A stretch of DNA of 50,236 nucleotides from Heyndrickxia ginsengihumi (GCF_011008565.1 NZ_JAAIWK010000026.1:1-50236), one strand, 5' to 3'; positions 8,892 through 18,004 are shown, numbered from the stretch's first letter. The notes: generated from the sequence alone by a model not told the origin. Numbers and translations are program-made.

Positions 8892-9222
8892 GATTACTCA
8901 TCTCCTTTTAAAGCAATAGTGTTCCCTTTCTATTTTACTAAACTTTTTAAATTTTGTATGTGTATAAAATGCGAAATATTTTTATTATATATTTTATTCA
9001 CCTATTGAAAGAAAGGGTTTTCATGATAAAATATAATAGAAAAAGGCATAGAAAACTTTACATAGATTTGATAAAATGAAGATGTTTTAAGAATATTCTT
9101 AGTATTTGTAAGATTATCTTACAAGCTTTTTTCGTGTAAAAGTTATGAACCTGATAAGATGATTACACAGTACTAAGATATATTTATATACTAATAGTTC
9201 ACATACTAAGGAGGAAGTTTTT
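8892..9222. other. Divergent control region between usp and ald
   Basis: A 331-base AT-rich stretch with no ORF. It must hold both promoters. TATAAT at 9032-9037 and TTGATA at 9068-9073 are visible, but neither has a well-spaced partner. GTAAG/CTTAC at about 9107-9121 is a small dyad of unknown meaning. Confidence 0.5.
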
Positions 9223-10338
9223 ATGCGCATCGGAGTTCCAAAGGAAATCAAAAACAACGAAAATCGTGTGGCGATGACCCCAGCAGGAGTTGTTACCTTA
9301 GTACAAGCAGGACATGAAGTATTTATTGAAACGAATGCAGGACTTGATTCAGGTTTTACAAATGAGGATTATATTCAAGCTGGCGCAAACATTGTTGATA
9401 CAGCGGAAGCAGCATGGTCATATGACATGGTGTTAAAAGTAAAAGAACCAGTTGAAAGTGAATATCCTTATTTTAGAGAAGGAATGATTTTATTTACATA
9501 TTTACATCTTGCGGCAGCACCGCAATTAACGGAGGAATTATTAAAGAAAAAAGTTGTAGGAATTGCCTACGAAACTGTTCAGCTTGCCAATCGTTCACTG
9601 CCATTATTAACACCAATGAGTGAAGTAGCTGGTAGAATGGCTCCACAAATAGGTGCGCAATTTCTTGAAAAGAATAATGGTGGTAAAGGTGTGCTACTGT
9701 CAGGTGTTCCTGGTGTACTTCCAGGGAAAATTACGATCATTGGCGGAGGTGTAGCAGGGACGAATGCTGCTAAAATCGCTACTGGTTTAGGTGCTGATGT
9801 TACAGTTATTGAGTTGAACCCTGAACGGTTAAGACAATTGGATGATATTTTTGGAAATAAGATCAAAACGTTAATTTCCAATCCTTTTCATATTGCTGAG
9901 GCTGTCAAAGAATCTGATTTGGTAATTGGTGCTGTGCTCATCCCAGGTGCAAAAGCTCCAAGGTTGGTGACAGAAGAAATGATTCGTTCTATGCAACCTG
10001 GATCAGTAATAGTGGACATTGCAATTGACCAAGGAGGAATTTTTGAAACGACTGATCGTGTTACAACTCATGACGACCCAACATATGTAAAGCATGATGT
10101 TGTTCATTATGCTGTTGCGAATATTCCTGGTGCTGTTGCTAGAACCTCTACTATTGCGTTAACAAATGTAACGGTTCCGTATGCGCTTGAAATTGCAAAT
10201 AAAGGTTACAAAAAAGCAACTTTAGAAAATGAGGCTTTATTTAAAGGAGTCAATACATTAGGAGGACACGTTACTTATAAAGCAGTCGCTGATTCCCTAG
10301 AATTACCGTATGTAGAAGCAGGATCATTATTAAAATAG
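9223..10338 (+). CDS. ald: Alanine dehydrogenase
   Basis: NAD-dependent L-alanine dehydrogenase, giving pyruvate, ammonium and NADH. It lets the cell use alanine, and in Bacillus it supports sporulation. The 371-residue protein shows the pyruvate-binding Arg15 (ENRVAMTP) and Lys74 (LKVKEP), the catalytic His95 (TYLHLAA), the Rossmann loop [11 protein letters not shown] (about 173-183) and the catalytic-Asp segment VDIAIDQGG (about 264-272). An AAGGAGG site precedes the ATG. It is monocistronic: usp is divergent upstream, and a convergent peptidase gene follows beyond a strong terminator. Alanine induction through a PucR-type regulator is known in B. subtilis, but no such regulator gene is in this window. 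Confidence 0.97.
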   Translation: MRIGVPKEIKNNENRVAMTPAGVVTLVQAGHEVFIETNAGLDSGFTNEDYIQAGANIVDTAEAAWSYDMVLKVKEPVESEYPYFREGMILFTYLHLAAAPQLTEELLKKKVVGIAYETVQLANRSLPLLTPMSEVAGRMAPQIGAQFLEKNNGGKGVLLSGVPGVLPGKITIIGGGVAGTNAAKIATGLGADVTVIELNPERLRQLDDIFGNKIKTLISNPFHIAEAVKESDLVIGAVLIPGAKAPRLVTEEMIRSMQPGSVIVDIAIDQGGIFETTDRVTTHDDPTYVKHDVVHYAVANIPGAVARTSTIALTNVTVPYALEIANKGYKKATLENEALFKGVNTLGGHVTYKAVADSLELPYVEAGSLLK

Positions 10339-10374
10339 GCTCTATTGTAAGAGGTGTGATTCATAAAGGAAACT

Positions 10375-10464
10375 GATTGGAGCAGAAGTGAGACGCTTGT
10401 GGGAATAGCGAAATGGTGAAACGCCGAGAAGACTCCGAACCGCCCACTGGAAGTGAAAATCAAC
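10375..10464 (+). repeat. Degraded, near full-length copy of the GC-rich intergenic repeat
   Basis: It begins GATTGGAGCAGAAGTGAGAC and ends CACTGGAAGTGAAAATCAAC, so both ends of the family are present. The left end recurs at 34836-34888 and 48346-48375, the right end at 75-147 and 30700-30735. It lies between the ald stop and its terminator. Confidence 0.7.
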
Positions 10465-10495
10465 AAACACATCTTTTTTGGAACAAGCTTTAAAC

Positions 10496-10537
10496 GAAAA
10501 AAACTGCGTTAGAGCATGTGCTTTAACGCAGTTTTTT
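10496..10537. terminator. Bidirectional terminator between ald and the M24 peptidase gene
   Basis: AAAAAACTGCGTTA and TTAACGCAGTTTTTT form a perfect stem around GAGCATGTGCT, with A and T runs on the two sides. Confidence 0.85.
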
Positions 10538-10555
10538 ATGTCTGATGTAGCCGAT

Positions 10556-11653
10556 TTATTTCACATACTGTAGAGCTTTTGGATACTTCGTTAATACTTC
10601 CACACCATCTTTTGTCACATATACATCATCTTCAATACGAACACCAGCAATGTCCGGTACGTATATACCAGGTTCAATTGTGAACACCATTCCTTCTTGT
10701 AAAACAAGCTCATTCGTATTTGTTACAGAAGGATATTCATGGACACTAACGCCAAGTCCATGTCCGAGGCGATGGGTGAAATATTCTCCATAACCTGCTT
10801 CGGTAATGATGTTACGGGCTGTTAAATCAATATCTTTTGCAAGCATTCCTGGTTTTACTGCATTAATTGCCGCTTCTTCAGCTTTCAATACGGTTTCATA
10901 AATTTCAATTTGTCGTTCAGTTAAATCACCGAAAGCAACTGTTCGTGTAATATCAGAGCAATAACCTTTATGTACTACGCCAAGATCAAACAATATCAGA
11001 TTTCCTTTTGTAATCTTTGTTAAATCTGGATTACCGTGTGGTGATGCTGCTTTTGTCCCACTTAAAACAGTTGTTGCAAAGCTCATTTCAGAAATACCTT
11101 TTTTCTTCAGTTCATATTCAATCGCAGCAACAATGTCTAATTCTGTTTTTCCTTCTTTAATTTCACTAATTCCTACTTGGATAGCCAAATCCGCATATGC
11201 AGCTGCTTCTTGAAGAATTTGTTTTTCCTGTTCGTCTTTAATTAAACGTAAAGTTCGCAACTTTTCTTCTGCTGCTACAAATGCAGCATCTTTATAACGG
11301 GCTAAAAATTGTTCATATCTTTCGACGATTAAATGTTCTTTTTCAATTGCCCAAGTACGTACAGTATTTATACGCCCATGTACTTTTTTCTCAACAATGT
11401 CCCAAGGATTCTCAATATCTGTGTATCCTACAATTTCATACTCCCAGCCAGCATTTCTCGCATCATGAGCTTCCATTGCCGGACAAATTAAGAAAGGTTC
11501 CTTTTCTTGGAAAATTGCAATGCCAAGTAGTCTTTCATGAGGATCACTGCGAAAACCACTTAAATAAAAAACGTTGTCTGTTGAGGTGATGAATGCAGCA
11601 TCAATGTTTTCTTGTTGAAGCCAATTCATCACATGTTTCATGCGTTGATTCAT
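10556..11653 (-). CDS. M24 family metallopeptidase (Xaa-Pro peptidase-like)
   Basis: A 365-residue pita-bread-fold peptidase with an N-terminal creatinase-like domain (about 1-130) and a C-terminal catalytic domain. All five dimetal ligands are visible: Asp223 (LFDLG), Asp234 (CSDITRT), His298 (HRLGHGLG), Glu327 (TIEPGIY) and Glu341 (VRIEDD). It should cleave Xaa-Pro bonds in dipeptides or at peptide N termini; B. subtilis YkvY and YqhT are comparable, and I cannot say which it corresponds to. The start has TAGGAGA 7 bases before the ATG. It is divergent from ytkL, a neighbourhood often seen in Bacillus. Confidence 0.92.
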   Translation of the reverse strand: MNQRMKHVMNWLQQENIDAAFITSTDNVFYLSGFRSDPHERLLGIAIFQEKEPFLICPAMEAHDARNAGWEYEIVGYTDIENPWDIVEKKVHGRINTVRTWAIEKEHLIVERYEQFLARYKDAAFVAAEEKLRTLRLIKDEQEKQILQEAAAYADLAIQVGISEIKEGKTELDIVAAIEYELKKKGISEMSFATTVLSGTKAASPHGNPDLTKITKGNLILFDLGVVHKGYCSDITRTVAFGDLTERQIEIYETVLKAEEAAINAVKPGMLAKDIDLTARNIITEAGYGEYFTHRLGHGLGVSVHEYPSVTNTNELVLQEGMVFTIEPGIYVPDIAGVRIEDDVYVTKDGVEVLTKYPKALQYVK

Positions 11654-11792
11654 ATGTTCATCTCCTAATCGAAACTACCATTAGCATATCAAAAAATAGT
11701 GCCGGTTTCTATATCCAATGCTTATAAGAGGATTTCTTACGATAAAATCGAATATAATAGAGAAAGAATATTGACTAAGGAGTGAACAAACG

Positions 11793-12476
11793 ATGAAAGT
11801 ATCTTATCACGGACATTCAGTTGTGAAGATTGAAACAAACGGAAAAACGATCCTTATTGATCCTTTTATTACTGGAAATGGACAAACCGATTTGCGTGTA
11901 GAAAACGAAAGTCCTGATTTTATCGTGCTAACTCATGGGCATGATGATCATATTGGAGATACTATTGTACTTGCAAAGAAAAAAAATGCATTAGTCATTG
12001 CGAATAATGAAATTGCTCATTATTTAAGTTGGCAAGGATTGAACACGCATCCATTACATATCGGTGGTTCACGGGAATTTGAATTTGGAAAAGTGAAGTT
12101 AACTCAGGCTTTTCACGGTTCAGCATTGATGAATCCTGAAAAGCAAGAAATTATTTATTTAGGCATGCCTACCGGAGTCCTCTTATTTATTGAAGGGAAA
12201 ACAATCTATCATGCGGGTGATACAGGATTATTTTCAGATATGAAATTAATTGGTGAACGACATCCAATTGATTTGGCTTTTCTTCCGATAGGAGATAATT
12301 TTACAATGGGACCAGAGGATGCGGCCGTTGCAGCTGAGTTTCTAAAAGCGAAAACCGTTGTTCCAATTCATTACAATACGTTTCCGCCAATTAAACAAGA
12401 TCCACAAACATTCATCAATCTATTAAAAGAAAACAATGGTAAGATTATGAATGCTGGAGATGTTATTGAATTATAA
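11793..12476 (+). CDS. ytkL: YtkL, UPF0173 metal-dependent hydrolase
   Basis: A 227-residue metallo-beta-lactamase-fold protein of the UPF0173/YtkL family. Metal ligands are visible as His48, His50, Asp52 and His53 in [10 protein letters not shown], with further ligands in HAGDTGLF and PIHYNTFP. The fold resembles UlaG-type lactonases, but the substrate is unknown. An AAGGAGTGAA site precedes the ATG. The gene is transcribed away from the M24 peptidase gene and ends at a terminator. Confidence 0.93.
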   Translation: MKVSYHGHSVVKIETNGKTILIDPFITGNGQTDLRVENESPDFIVLTHGHDDHIGDTIVLAKKKNALVIANNEIAHYLSWQGLNTHPLHIGGSREFEFGKVKLTQAFHGSALMNPEKQEIIYLGMPTGVLLFIEGKTIYHAGDTGLFSDMKLIGERHPIDLAFLPIGDNFTMGPEDAAVAAEFLKAKTVVPIHYNTFPPIKQDPQTFINLLKENNGKIMNAGDVIEL

Positions 12477-12509
12477 TAATTATCTATCAAATTACGGCTA
12501 TTTCGGACT

Positions 12510-12553
12510 GTGGGCAAACTCCTGGAAAGGGAGGTTTGTTTGCAGTTTTTTCA
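12510..12553 (+). terminator. Terminator after ytkL
   Basis: ACTGTGGGCAAACTCC pairs imperfectly with GGAGGTTTGTTTGCAGT, followed by TTTTTT. It is closely related in sequence to the terminator at 30653-30698. Confidence 0.8.
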
Positions 12554-12693
12554 TACTTTAAAAGCAGATTTCCCGTCCTAGGATGCCTGTTTCTCCCAAG
12601 GTCACACTTGTTCCTTAAGGGTCTACCTTGAGTCCTTTCTGCAACTAATCATTTTAAATTTGAAGTAATTCTTAATGTGCCAAGTCTAATTGC

Positions 12694-12722
12694 TTGCATG
12701 TTATTTTTTTAGTTTATATAAT
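12694..12722 (+). promoter_or_regulatory. Sigma-A promoter of azoR
   Basis: TTGCAT at 12694-12699, a 17-base spacer and TATAAT at 12717-12722. Confidence 0.7.
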
Positions 12723-12781
12723 GACTAATGTTTTTACATATAAAAACATCCTTTATAATAAAATTTTAGGGGGAAAAGGAA

Positions 12782-13408
12782 TTGGCAAGTGTATTATTTA
12801 TAAAAGCAAATGATCGTGATGTAGAACAGTCTACAAGCGTAAAAATGTACGAAACATTTTTAAAAGCATATAAGGAAAGTCATCCAAATGATGAAATTGC
12901 GGAATTAGATCTTTTTAAAGTGGAGCTTCCATATTACGGAAACGATGCGATTATGGCTATGTATAAATCAAGCCAAGGTATGGAATTAACAGAAGCAGAG
13001 AAGGCTTATGCTAATCTTATTTCAAGTTATTTAGATCAATTTTTAGCAGCAGATAAAGTTGTATTTGCATTTCCATTATGGAACTTCACTGTTCCAGCAC
13101 CATTAATTACTTACATCTCTTACTTAGCTCAAGCAGGAAAAACATTTAAGTATACGCCTGAAGGAGCTGTCGGTTTAGTAGGTGATAAAAAAGTTGCATT
13201 ATTGAGCGCGCGCGGAGGCGTTTATTCTGTAGAACCAATGCTTTCTTCAGAAATGGCGCATCGTTATGTGAAAACAATTTTAAACTTCTTCGGAGTTAAT
13301 AATCCAGCAGAAGTTATTATTGAAGGTCATAATCAATTCCCAGATAAAGCTGCTGATATCGTATCAGAAGGCTTAAGTAAAACTGCAGAATTAGCCGCAA
13401 AATTTTAA
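12782..13408 (+). CDS. azoR: FMN-dependent NADH-azoreductase
   Basis: A 208-residue flavodoxin-fold quinone and azo-compound reductase (AzoR family), thought to protect against thiol-reactive quinones by two-electron reduction. Typical motifs are the flavin phosphate region near the N terminus, the FPLWNFTVPAPL segment (about 100-111) and the ARGGVYS loop (about 146-152). The start is TTG: AGGGGG lies 8 bases upstream and the first residues, (M)ASVLFIKAND, align with the family. It has a good sigma-A promoter and its own terminator, so it is monocistronic. It is most like B. subtilis AzoR2 by recalled sequence, at moderate certainty between paralogues. Confidence 0.93.
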   Translation: MASVLFIKANDRDVEQSTSVKMYETFLKAYKESHPNDEIAELDLFKVELPYYGNDAIMAMYKSSQGMELTEAEKAYANLISSYLDQFLAADKVVFAFPLWNFTVPAPLITYISYLAQAGKTFKYTPEGAVGLVGDKKVALLSARGGVYSVEPMLSSEMAHRYVKTILNFFGVNNPAEVIIEGHNQFPDKAADIVSEGLSKTAELAAKF

Positions 13409-13422
13409 GCTAGTAGATTAAA

Positions 13423-13464
13423 AGAAAAAAAGACGTGTACTCGTTCGGTACACGTCTTTTTTGT
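13423..13464 (+). terminator. Terminator after azoR
   Basis: AAAAAGACGTGTAC, TCGTTCG loop region, then GTACACGTCTTTTTT: a perfect stem with flanking A and T runs. Confidence 0.88.
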
Positions 13465-13534
13465 TGAAGCTATATTTCCTTGTATGCGTTTTAGTGTATA
13501 ATACTGATAAAATTAATCATAAGGAGTCTTGTGT

Positions 13535-14350
13535 ATGGAATTAATAACAGGGAAGGTCATGATTATCGCGATGTTCCTATTGATCATTACCATGATTGAA
13601 ACGTTAGCTTATACAACAAGGATTTCAGGTGCAAGAGTAAAATTAATTGCAACGGCATTATCTTTATTTAGTACCCTTGTCATCGTTTCAAGATTTTCCA
13701 CTATGATACAGCAACCGCTGACAGCGAAACTAATTGTAAATGCTCCGCATGAGCATAAACTAGCTTTTATCGAAGAGCAATATAGAATTCTTATTGCTGT
13801 AACGACAATAGGTGTTATCATCGGTATTTTTCTTTTTCCTACATTTATTAATATTTTTTCACGAGCAATTATTCTACTATCAAAGGAACGTGGAGCGGTC
13901 TTGTCGCTATTTATAAAACATTTTAATTTAAACGGGATAAAGAAAATAGGCAGCTGTTTTAGAATGCCGAAGCTATCATACTTAAAAGGGATTACATTAA
14001 AAACGATTCCTAAACGACTCTTTATCGTAAATGTGTTAATTACGGCAGTTTTCACAGTAGGAGTACTTTCTTCTATATATGCGTCGATGCTCGTTCCGTC
14101 CGACTACGCGCAGGCTGCGTTAATGTCATCGGGAATTATTAATGGTGTTGCGACAATATTACTGACGTTATTTATCGATCCAAAAGCTTCTGTATTGGCT
14201 GATAGAGTTATAAAAAATCAAAGTGCTTATATTTATTTAAAAAGTTATTCATTAACAATGGTTAGCTCAAAATTAGTCGGTACGATTGTTGCCCAACTAT
14301 TATTCATTCCAGCAGCTTATTATGTTGCATGGTTTGCAAAATGGATTTAG
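13535..14350 (+). CDS. amj: Lipid II flippase Amj
   Basis: A 271-residue polytopic membrane protein of the Amj (YdaH, DUF2837) family, which moves lipid II across the membrane as an alternative to MurJ. The family opening is visible: MIETLAYTTRISG, then ATALSLFSTLVIVSRFSTMIQQPL. I expect about six to eight membrane helices. The ATG at 13535 lies 8 bases after AAGGAG; an upstream in-frame TTG at 13529 is too close to the site. In B. subtilis amj is elsewhere on the chromosome and is induced by SigM when MurJ is missing. Its location here between azoR and ytoI is a local difference, and I see no clear SigM promoter. Confidence 0.85.
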   Translation: MELITGKVMIIAMFLLIITMIETLAYTTRISGARVKLIATALSLFSTLVIVSRFSTMIQQPLTAKLIVNAPHEHKLAFIEEQYRILIAVTTIGVIIGIFLFPTFINIFSRAIILLSKERGAVLSLFIKHFNLNGIKKIGSCFRMPKLSYLKGITLKTIPKRLFIVNVLITAVFTVGVLSSIYASMLVPSDYAQAALMSSGIINGVATILLTLFIDPKASVLADRVIKNQSAYIYLKSYSLTMVSSKLVGTIVAQLLFIPAAYYVAWFAKWI

Positions 14351-14796
14351 TTTTTTTATTAAGGCTTAAGTGTAGACAAATTCCTATTAAATCTATTTTT
14401 TGATGGGGGTTTGTCTTTTTTTAAAAAATCGCAAATTTGGAGAAGTGTCCGTTCGGCGCTTGCTGCAGAAAGTGAGCGGTAAGCTGTGTAAAACTACTAA
14501 ATATAAGATGAATAGTAGAAAAACATGTTATCATTATGAGATTTCTCTTATATTTTTTATTATTTTACACTGTCTTATTTTAAGAGCGGGAGGAATTTAT
14601 AGCGTTGTCATTGATATTCGACTGCTTTTCAAATTATAATGGAATAAAACCTTCATTATTTTTTGGGTGATCTACTAACCCTCCATCGTTTACCCCCGTT
14701 GCTTGTCCACTGTCTTGCATATACATATGGTAAAGTAATGTTATATTTGAGAAACGAATAACTCTGCGTTGAGAATGGATAAAAAGGGTGAGAAGT
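14351..14796. other. Intergenic region between amj and ytoI
   Basis: It contains the amj terminator and a weak possible promoter for ytoI (TTGTCC at 14703-14708, 17 bases, TATGGT). A 79-codon frame at 14400-14639 starts inside the terminator and has no binding site, so I do not call it. A short GC-richer patch lies at about 14440-14485. Confidence 0.5.
14374..14422 (+). terminator. Terminator after amj
   Basis: AGACAAATTCC pairs with GGGGTTTGTCT, followed by a T run. The loop is about 20 bases. Confidence 0.7.
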
Positions 14797-16113
14797 TTGG
14801 CAACTAAGCATGAACAGATTTTACAGTACATTAACAAATTAGCAATAGGTGAGAAAATATCAGTACGACAGATTGCAAAAGCTTTAAATGTTAGTGAGGG
14901 AACTGCTTATCGTGCAATAAAAGATGCTGAAAATAAAGGTTATGTAAGTACGATTGAACGGGTCGGAACAATTCGAATCGAGCAAAAAAAGAAAGAAAAT
15001 ATTGAAAAATTAACGTTTTCTGAAGTTGTGAATATTATTGATGGACAGGTGCTTGGAGGAAGGTCCGGGCTGCATAAAACATTGACGAAATTCGTAATTG
15101 GGGCAATGGAACTGGAAGCAATGTCTAAATATACTGAGGCAGGAAATTTGCTGATCGTAGGAAACCGTGTGGATGCCCATGAACTGGCATTAAGCTCCGG
15201 TGCAGCAGTGTTAATTACCGGTGGATTTGATACAGAGGATTATGTAAAGAAAATAGCTGACGAAAAAGAATTGCCAATTATATCAACGAGCTATGATACA
15301 TTTACAGTTGCGACGATGATTAACCGTGCTGTATATGACCAATTAATCAAAAAAGAAATTATTTTAGTAGAAGATATTTTAACACCTTTGCAAAACACTG
15401 CTTATTTGTATACTGATGATACCGTTCAAAAATGGTATGAACAGAAGAGGGAAACTGGTCACTCTCGATTTCCTGTTGTAGAAAGGAATTTAAAAGTAGT
15501 TGGGATGGTTACCTCGAAAGACATTATGGAAAATGATAACAACATCCCTGTAGAAAAAGTAATGACGAAAAGTCCGATCACAGTTAGTGAAAAAACGAGT
15601 GTTACTTCTGTTGCTCATATGATGATATGGGAAGGGATAGAAATTTTACCTGTTGTTGATGAATTGAATCGTTTGAAGGGGATTGTAAGTCGTCAAGATG
15701 TTTTAAAAGAGCTGCAGATGACGCAAAGACAGCCTCAAGTGGGGGAAACTATCGATAATATTATTACCACGCAGTTAGATGCATCTTCGCAAAAATCAGA
15801 TCATGGTGAGTTGTTTCAATTCGAAGTAACACCGCAAATGACTAATCCATTAGGAACAATTTCCTATGGAGTGTTTACTTCCTTAATTTATGAGGTTACA
15901 AATCGGTATTTACGATCTCTAAAAAAAGGGGAAATTATTATTGAAAGTATGACCACTTATTTTATTAAACCAATTCAATTAGAAAGTTTAATTGAAATTG
16001 TTCCTAAAGTACTTGATTTAGGACGAAAGTTTGCCAAAGTGGATATAGAAGTTTTCAATAAAGGTCATTTAGTCGGAAAAGTACTCGTAATGTCCAATTT
16101 AATTGAAAGATAA
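14797..16113 (+). CDS. ytoI: YtoI, HTH-DRTGG-CBS-hotdog regulatory protein
   Basis: A 438-residue multidomain protein. An N-terminal winged-helix region (about 1-60, with KISVRQIAKALNVSEGTAYR) suggests DNA binding. A DRTGG domain follows (about 70-180), then a pair of CBS repeats (about 190-305), which usually bind adenine nucleotides. A C-terminal hotdog domain of the thioesterase type (about 325-435) closes the protein. The layout suggests a transcription factor sensing a nucleotide or acyl-CoA, but its targets are unknown. The start is TTG: the GTG at 14788 lies inside the binding site AAGGGTGAGAAG, and (M)ATKHEQIL fits the family. nrnA follows after 46 bases. ytpI, usually found here in B. 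subtilis, is absent. Confidence 0.88.
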   Translation: MATKHEQILQYINKLAIGEKISVRQIAKALNVSEGTAYRAIKDAENKGYVSTIERVGTIRIEQKKKENIEKLTFSEVVNIIDGQVLGGRSGLHKTLTKFVIGAMELEAMSKYTEAGNLLIVGNRVDAHELALSSGAAVLITGGFDTEDYVKKIADEKELPIISTSYDTFTVATMINRAVYDQLIKKEIILVEDILTPLQNTAYLYTDDTVQKWYEQKRETGHSRFPVVERNLKVVGMVTSKDIMENDNNIPVEKVMTKSPITVSEKTSVTSVAHMMIWEGIEILPVVDELNRLKGIVSRQDVLKELQMTQRQPQVGETIDNIITTQLDASSQKSDHGELFQFEVTPQMTNPLGTISYGVFTSLIYEVTNRYLRSLKKGEIIIESMTTYFIKPIQLESLIEIVPKVLDLGRKFAKVDIEVFNKGHLVGKVLVMSNLIER

Positions 16114-16159
16114 ATCAATGACAAAAAAAGAATAATGGTGATGAGGAAGGATGGTTGGA

Positions 16160-17095
16160 ATGAAGGAGAAAATTTTACAAACAATTCAACAATATAATAC
16201 GATTATTGTGCATCGTCATGTACGTCCAGATCCAGATGCATATGGTTCGCAAGGCGGATTAGTAGAGGTGTTGAAGGCTTCTTTCCCAGACAAACATATT
16301 TATGCAGTTGGTAAGCCTGAACCTAGTTTAGAATTTTTACATACTTTGGATCAAATTCCGGATGAAACGTATGACAAAGCACTTGTCATCGTATGTGATA
16401 CGGCAAATCAAGAGCGTGTTAGTGATCAGCGATATAAAAATGGAGACATGCTTATCAAAATTGACCATCATCCGAATGTTGATGCTTACGGAGATATTCA
16501 GTGGGTTGATACAAATGCTTCATCCGTAAGTGAAATGATTTATGAATTTTATTTATTTGGCAAAGAAAAAGGGTTAAAAATGAATGATAAAGCTGCGAGA
16601 TTGATTTATGCTGGAATTGTTGGCGACACCGGCCGTTTTCTTTATCCGAGTACAACAGAAAAAACTTTTGATTATGCTGGAGAACTGATTCACTATTCAT
16701 TTGATCGTACTGAGCTGTATAATAAACTATATGAAGTAGATTCGAAAGTGATCAGGTTACAAGGGTCAATCTATCAAAACTTTGAATTGCTTGAAAATGG
16801 GGCAGCTATCGTTAAGATCTCAAAAGAGATGCTCCAGGAATATGGTGTTCAAGCGACACAAGCATCACAGCTCGTTAGTACATTAGGAGATATTAAAGGA
16901 TTAAAAGCATGGTGTTTCTTTGTAGAGGAAGATGATCAAATTCGCGTCCGGCTTCGTTCGAAAGGTCCTGTTATTAATACGCTCGCACAAAAATATAACG
17001 GTGGCGGACATCCGCTAGCTGCAGGAGCTTCAATTTACTCTTGGAATGAAGTGGAATCGATTAAAGAAGATTTAATTACTCTATGTAAAGAATAA
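16160..17095 (+). CDS. nrnA: Bifunctional oligoribonuclease / pAp phosphatase NrnA
   Basis: A 311-residue DHH-DHHA1 phosphodiesterase that degrades 2-5-mer nanoRNAs and dephosphorylates 3'-phosphoadenosine 5'-phosphate, linking RNA turnover with sulfur metabolism. Metal-site motifs are visible: VHRHVRPDPDA (His20, Asp24, Asp26), CDTAN (Asp80) and the signature DHHPN (102-106). The DHHA1 substrate site is at YNGGGHPLAAGA near the C terminus. An in-frame ATG at 16151 abuts the GAGGAAGG site, so the ATG at 16160 is the likely start. It is downstream of ytoI and convergent with ytrI, with which it shares a terminator. Confidence 0.96.
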   Translation: MKEKILQTIQQYNTIIVHRHVRPDPDAYGSQGGLVEVLKASFPDKHIYAVGKPEPSLEFLHTLDQIPDETYDKALVIVCDTANQERVSDQRYKNGDMLIKIDHHPNVDAYGDIQWVDTNASSVSEMIYEFYLFGKEKGLKMNDKAARLIYAGIVGDTGRFLYPSTTEKTFDYAGELIHYSFDRTELYNKLYEVDSKVIRLQGSIYQNFELLENGAAIVKISKEMLQEYGVQATQASQLVSTLGDIKGLKAWCFFVEEDDQIRVRLRSKGPVINTLAQKYNGGGHPLAAGASIYSWNEVESIKEDLITLCKE

Positions 17096-17147
17096 TGATG
17101 AGGCAAACGAGAGGAACAAATACTGTCGTTTGCCTCTAATCATCAAG
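17092..17147. terminator. Bidirectional terminator between nrnA and ytrI
   Basis: GATGAGGCAAACGA and TCGTTTGCCTCTAATC form a long stem around a 15-base loop. Its right arm overlaps the last codons and stop of ytrI. There is no long T run, so the call is moderate. Confidence 0.6.
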
Positions 17148-17642
17148 CTTAAGTTCTAAATTAATCGTGATTGTAGTATAGAAGAGAATGTTTCTAACGA
17201 CAAAAGTATATCGTCTATTATTAATTTTAATCGTTTTATTTTCTAACATTTTAATAACTAAATCTTTGTTTTGATAGGCAGAATTCAAGTTTTTTGCAAT
17301 AAGTGGACTTAAATCTTTTTTTATTTCTTCTTCTGCTTCGAAAATGCTTTGGGAATCCTTAATATCGTATCTCTCAAAGTTTTTAATTTTAACCTCAATA
17401 TTTTCAATTGTAAGGAGCTTTGAATTTTTACGGTTTAATTTTTGATATGCTTCCTGCCAAATTTGCTTTTCCTGCTGTAAATCTTGTATCGTTTGTTCCT
17501 GTTTTTCAAGGGTCTTCGCTTGGCGTTCATGAATCGTTCCAAACATAAACAGAAATATGAGCCAGCTAAGACAGCCACCGACAATTGCCCCTGCCAAAAA
17601 TCGTTGCCAACTAGGCTTTCTATAAAGAGGTGGAATTCTCAT
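17136..17642 (-). CDS. ytrI: Sporulation membrane protein YtrI
   Basis: A 168-residue protein that begins MRIPPLYRKPSWQRFLAGA. It has one transmembrane segment (about residues 15-37), then a coiled-coil-like stretch rich in Glu, Gln and Lys (about 40-75) and a soluble C-terminal domain. In B. subtilis ytrH-ytrI are transcribed by sigma-E in the mother cell and are needed for efficient sporulation. The start is the ATG at 17642, which overlaps the ytrH stop in an ATGA arrangement and has AGGA 9 bases upstream. An extended frame to 17666 lies within ytrH and is not preferred. The molecular role is unknown. Confidence 0.9.
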   Translation of the reverse strand: MRIPPLYRKPSWQRFLAGAIVGGCLSWLIFLFMFGTIHERQAKTLEKQEQTIQDLQQEKQIWQEAYQKLNRKNSKLLTIENIEVKIKNFERYDIKDSQSIFEAEEEIKKDLSPLIAKNLNSAYQNKDLVIKMLENKTIKINNRRYTFVVRNILFYTTITINLELKLDD

Positions 17643-17971
17643 AGTACGTTTTCCTGTGTAATCCACGAGATAATAAGAGCAGCCGATTTTGCTCCGCCCA
17701 TAGCAGATAAAATGAGAAGAAATTGTTTGAAAAGCACAATTGTCTCACCTTGCAGGAATCCTCTTTCAAAGCTGTAAACCGTGTCAAATGTTCCTCCGAT
17801 CGCCGCAATGATTGCCCAAATTCGCAATCCTCTGGCAATCTTTGATATTTCTGTTAAGAGTGGTTCTCCTGTAATAAATGAAGCAAGGCCACCGATTAAA
17901 GTTCCACCTATCATAACTCCAAAGGCAATAAAAAAGCTATTAAAAAAAGCAGGGAAAAATCCTTCTGTCAA
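17639..17971 (-). CDS. ytrH: Sporulation membrane protein YtrH
   Basis: A 110-residue membrane protein with three hydrophobic segments. It contains FNSFFIAFGVMIGGTLIGGLA near the N terminus and IGGTFDTVYSFERG in the middle, both characteristic of YtrH. The open frame extends to an ATG at 17992, but that codon would lie about 5 bases from the predicted start of transcription with no binding site. The TTG at 17971 has GTGGAG 9 bases upstream, so I take it as the start. It is cotranscribed and translationally coupled with ytrI and divergent from dnaE. Confidence 0.88.
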   Translation of the reverse strand: MTEGFFPAFFNSFFIAFGVMIGGTLIGGLASFITGEPLLTEISKIARGLRIWAIIAAIGGTFDTVYSFERGFLQGETIVLFKQFLLILSAMGGAKSAALIISWITQENVL

Positions 17972-18004
17972 AGAAACCAACTCCACAAACATATTTATTA
18001 ATAA

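Larger units (their letters stand above)
12477..12781. other. Intergenic region between ytkL and azoR with an unexplained GC-richer block
   Basis: The left part is the ytkL terminator and the right end is the azoR promoter. Between them, at about 12563-12645, is a block clearly richer in G+C than its surroundings. It contains short self-complementary pieces (AAGGT with ACCTT, GCAGA with TCTGC) and no ORF. It could be a decayed intergenic repeat or a small structured RNA. Confidence 0.5.

Noticed and set aside
8921-8943. Possible sigma-B promoter for the universal stress protein gene (minus strand GTTTAG-11-GGGAAC)
   Set aside because: The spacer is shorter than the usual 12-15 bases and both boxes deviate from consensus.
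14400-14639. 79-codon open frame between amj and ytoI
   Set aside because: It begins inside the amj terminator and has no ribosome-binding site or recognisable protein features.
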